Under the pieces are notes generated by a model, which had not been told where the DNA came from, made no database searches, and was given only the letters and a program-made list of their open reading frames with translations. From Tenacibaculum ovolyticum DSM 18103 (GTDB taxonomy: Bacteria; Bacteroidota; Bacteroidia; Flavobacteriales; Flavobacteriaceae), in the NCBI RefSeq assembly GCF_000430545.1, contig NZ_KE387166.1, forward strand, positions 62,001-126,000: a stretch of DNA of 64,000 bases. Reading direction: 5' to 3'. Of this stretch, positions 63,370 through 64,000 are shown one piece after another (within the stretch, counting starts at the first letter, position 1; each line of letters opens with the position of its first letter). A program made the position numbers and the translations under genes.

Positions 63370-63589
63370 CAATAAAGCACAAAACATACTTATTGAAATG
63401 TTACCTTAAGCACAGTATAAAGGTCTTTCAATAAAAATTAAAAACGAAGTAAATGTTTAATACACTATTCAACAAAAACATACAAAGAGAACTAGGTTCT
63501 TTTTATTGTTTACTTCGCGACTTTCCACACTATACATAGCAAACACTATTATATATGAAAAGTCCGAAGTTTTAAAATTTCGGACTTTT
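63370..63589 (+). ncRNA. Candidate small RNA upstream of rtcB, about 220 nt
   Basis: No ORF of note between the promoter and the terminator. Predicted stems by eye: TTATTGAAA (63390-63398) with TTTCAATAA (63426-63434), inside it ACCTT (63403-63407) with AAGGT (63420-63424); CGAAGTAAA (63445-63453) with TTTACTTCG (63509-63517), inside it AGAAC (63488-63492) with GTTCT (63496-63500); then the terminator stem. It is not a tRNA that I can fold. Placed right before an RNA ligase gene. Confidence 0.6.
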
Positions 63590-63597
63590 TTTATGGA
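63558..63597 (+). terminator. Terminator of the candidate small RNA
   Basis: AAAAGTCCGAA (63558-63568) and TTCGGACTTTT (63579-63589), then T-run. Confidence 0.95.
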
Positions 63598-63658
63598 GTT
63601 TATTTCCAAGGGATTTTTCGAAGTTTATAGTTTTCCTGCCTAAGTAGGAATTTTAAAA

Positions 63659-63684
63659 GGAAACCAATTAAAAAATTGGTTTCC
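63659..63684 (+). promoter_or_regulatory. Hairpin in the rtcB leader
   Basis: GGAAACCAATT (63659-63669) and AATTGGTTTCC (63674-63684), loop AAAA, 11-bp perfect stem, 27 bases before the rtcB ATG. Not followed by T-run, so a leader structure. Confidence 0.6.
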
Positions 63685-63711
63685 GTAGAAAAAACATCTC
63701 AAAATTAAATC

Positions 63712-64000
63712 ATGGGAAATAAATTAAAAGGAAAAGACCTAATAAAATTAGGGTTTCCAAAGAACAATAGTATCAATATCGCTTTAGGTCAAATAAACAG
63801 ATACCGTAAAAAAGAAAAGAAAGAACGCATTTTAGAAGAAGCAAAAGAAGTGTTATTAACACCCGAAAAGTTTCAAGGAAATGCCATTTGGGGAAAAGTA
63901 GTTGAAGGATTAATAAAACCCGTAGAAGTACGTTTTCATCAATTAAAAAATACCAGAGCACCCTTTACAATTTACGGAGAAAATGAAATTGACGACTTAG
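63712..64000 (+). CDS. rtcB: RtcB RNA ligase, canonical, cut by window end
   Basis: Partial, 96 codons visible from ATG 63712. It reads MGNKLKGKDLIKLGFPKNNS, IALGQINRYRKKEKKERILEEAKEVL, then EKFQGNAIWGKVVEGLIKPVEVRFHQLKNTRAPFTIYGENEIDDL, which I recognise as the N-terminus of the flavobacterial RtcB group with about 480 residues. Catalytic part lies beyond the window. Second RtcB in 7 kb. Confidence 0.8.
   Translation, partial: MGNKLKGKDLIKLGFPKNNSINIALGQINRYRKKEKKERILEEAKEVLLTPEKFQGNAIWGKVVEGLIKPVEVRFHQLKNTRAPFTIYGENEIDDL

Larger units (their letters stand above)
62959..63711 (+). other. 753-base gap with two small transcription units
   Basis: First, a hairpin AATGCC-ATA-GGCATT (62958-62972), then a 21-codon ORF (63050-63115) and a terminator. 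Second, a promoter at 63334, a structured non-coding stretch and a terminator at 63589, then a hairpin next to rtcB. No longer ORF seen. Confidence 0.6.

Noticed and set aside
63773..63961. Minus-strand ORF of 62 codons at the right edge
   Set aside because: It lies opposite the rtcB coding frame, has a Leu/Phe-rich shadow composition, and no upstream signals.
1..64000. CRISPR arrays, transposases, integrases, rRNA operons
   Set aside because: None seen. No evenly spaced direct repeats of 25-40 bases, no DDE or tyrosine recombinase motifs in any translated frame.

Overview
The window looks like chromosomal DNA from a marine member of the Flavobacteriaceae, perhaps close to Tenacibaculum or Polaribacter. 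The DNA is very AT-rich, and start codons mostly lack strong Shine-Dalgarno sequences. Several leaders carry the Bacteroidetes TAnnTTTG -7 box, in one case with TTG 20 bases upstream. Many secreted proteins have the short lipoprotein signals usual in the phylum, and family members such as CCC-motif, DUF4129/DUF4350 and TPR-kinase proteins fit. I saw no transposase, integrase, CRISPR array, rRNA or convincing tRNA.

Layout. 0-11 kb: accessory genes, all on the + strand and mostly single units (AraC regulators, S41 peptidase, GNAT, VOC, DUF2938, DUF4345, MscS-like, a frameshifted membrane-anchored restriction-endonuclease-like gene). A degenerate 24-28 bp element recurs just upstream of three of them. 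11-21 kb: an HTH protein behind six TGTACA boxes, then a conserved aerotolerance-type operon (SpoIIM-like, DUF4129, DUF4350, M23, MoxR, DUF58), a secreted protein between twin terminators, and ebfC with two small membrane genes. 21-35.5 kb: S9 peptidases, a PLP cysteine-synthase-like enzyme, an AraC gene with likely target repeats before a GlcG/HbpS gene, and two two-component systems.

35.5-44.9 kb is the main accessory island. It holds small orphan genes (coiled-coil proteins, YegP-like DUF1508 proteins, DUF4041-T5orf172, YidD-like, lipoproteins). Six intergenic regions here carry the same module: a CCYTACGG/CCGTARGG hairpin and, at a constant 20-base step, a TAGTTTTG-like box. The island ends in a tight five-gene operon: membrane protein, TerB-like, coiled-coil membrane protein, VWA-like lipoprotein, nuclease.

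45-51.5 kb is the parE-parC operon with two tiny membrane genes inside it, followed by a racemase and an MscS channel. 51.5-56.6 kb has dehydrogenases, an Lrp regulator, a Trp-rich orphan, and a WYL regulator beside an HD phosphohydrolase gene. 56.7-64 kb has an RNA-repair flavour: an RtcB-like operon with DUF434/DUF5616 and two unknown proteins, a GT2 glycosyltransferase, an S24/S26-like protein, and a second, canonical rtcB cut by the window end. Directly before that second rtcB is a roughly 220-nt non-coding unit with its own promoter, stem-loops and terminator, a candidate new small RNA.
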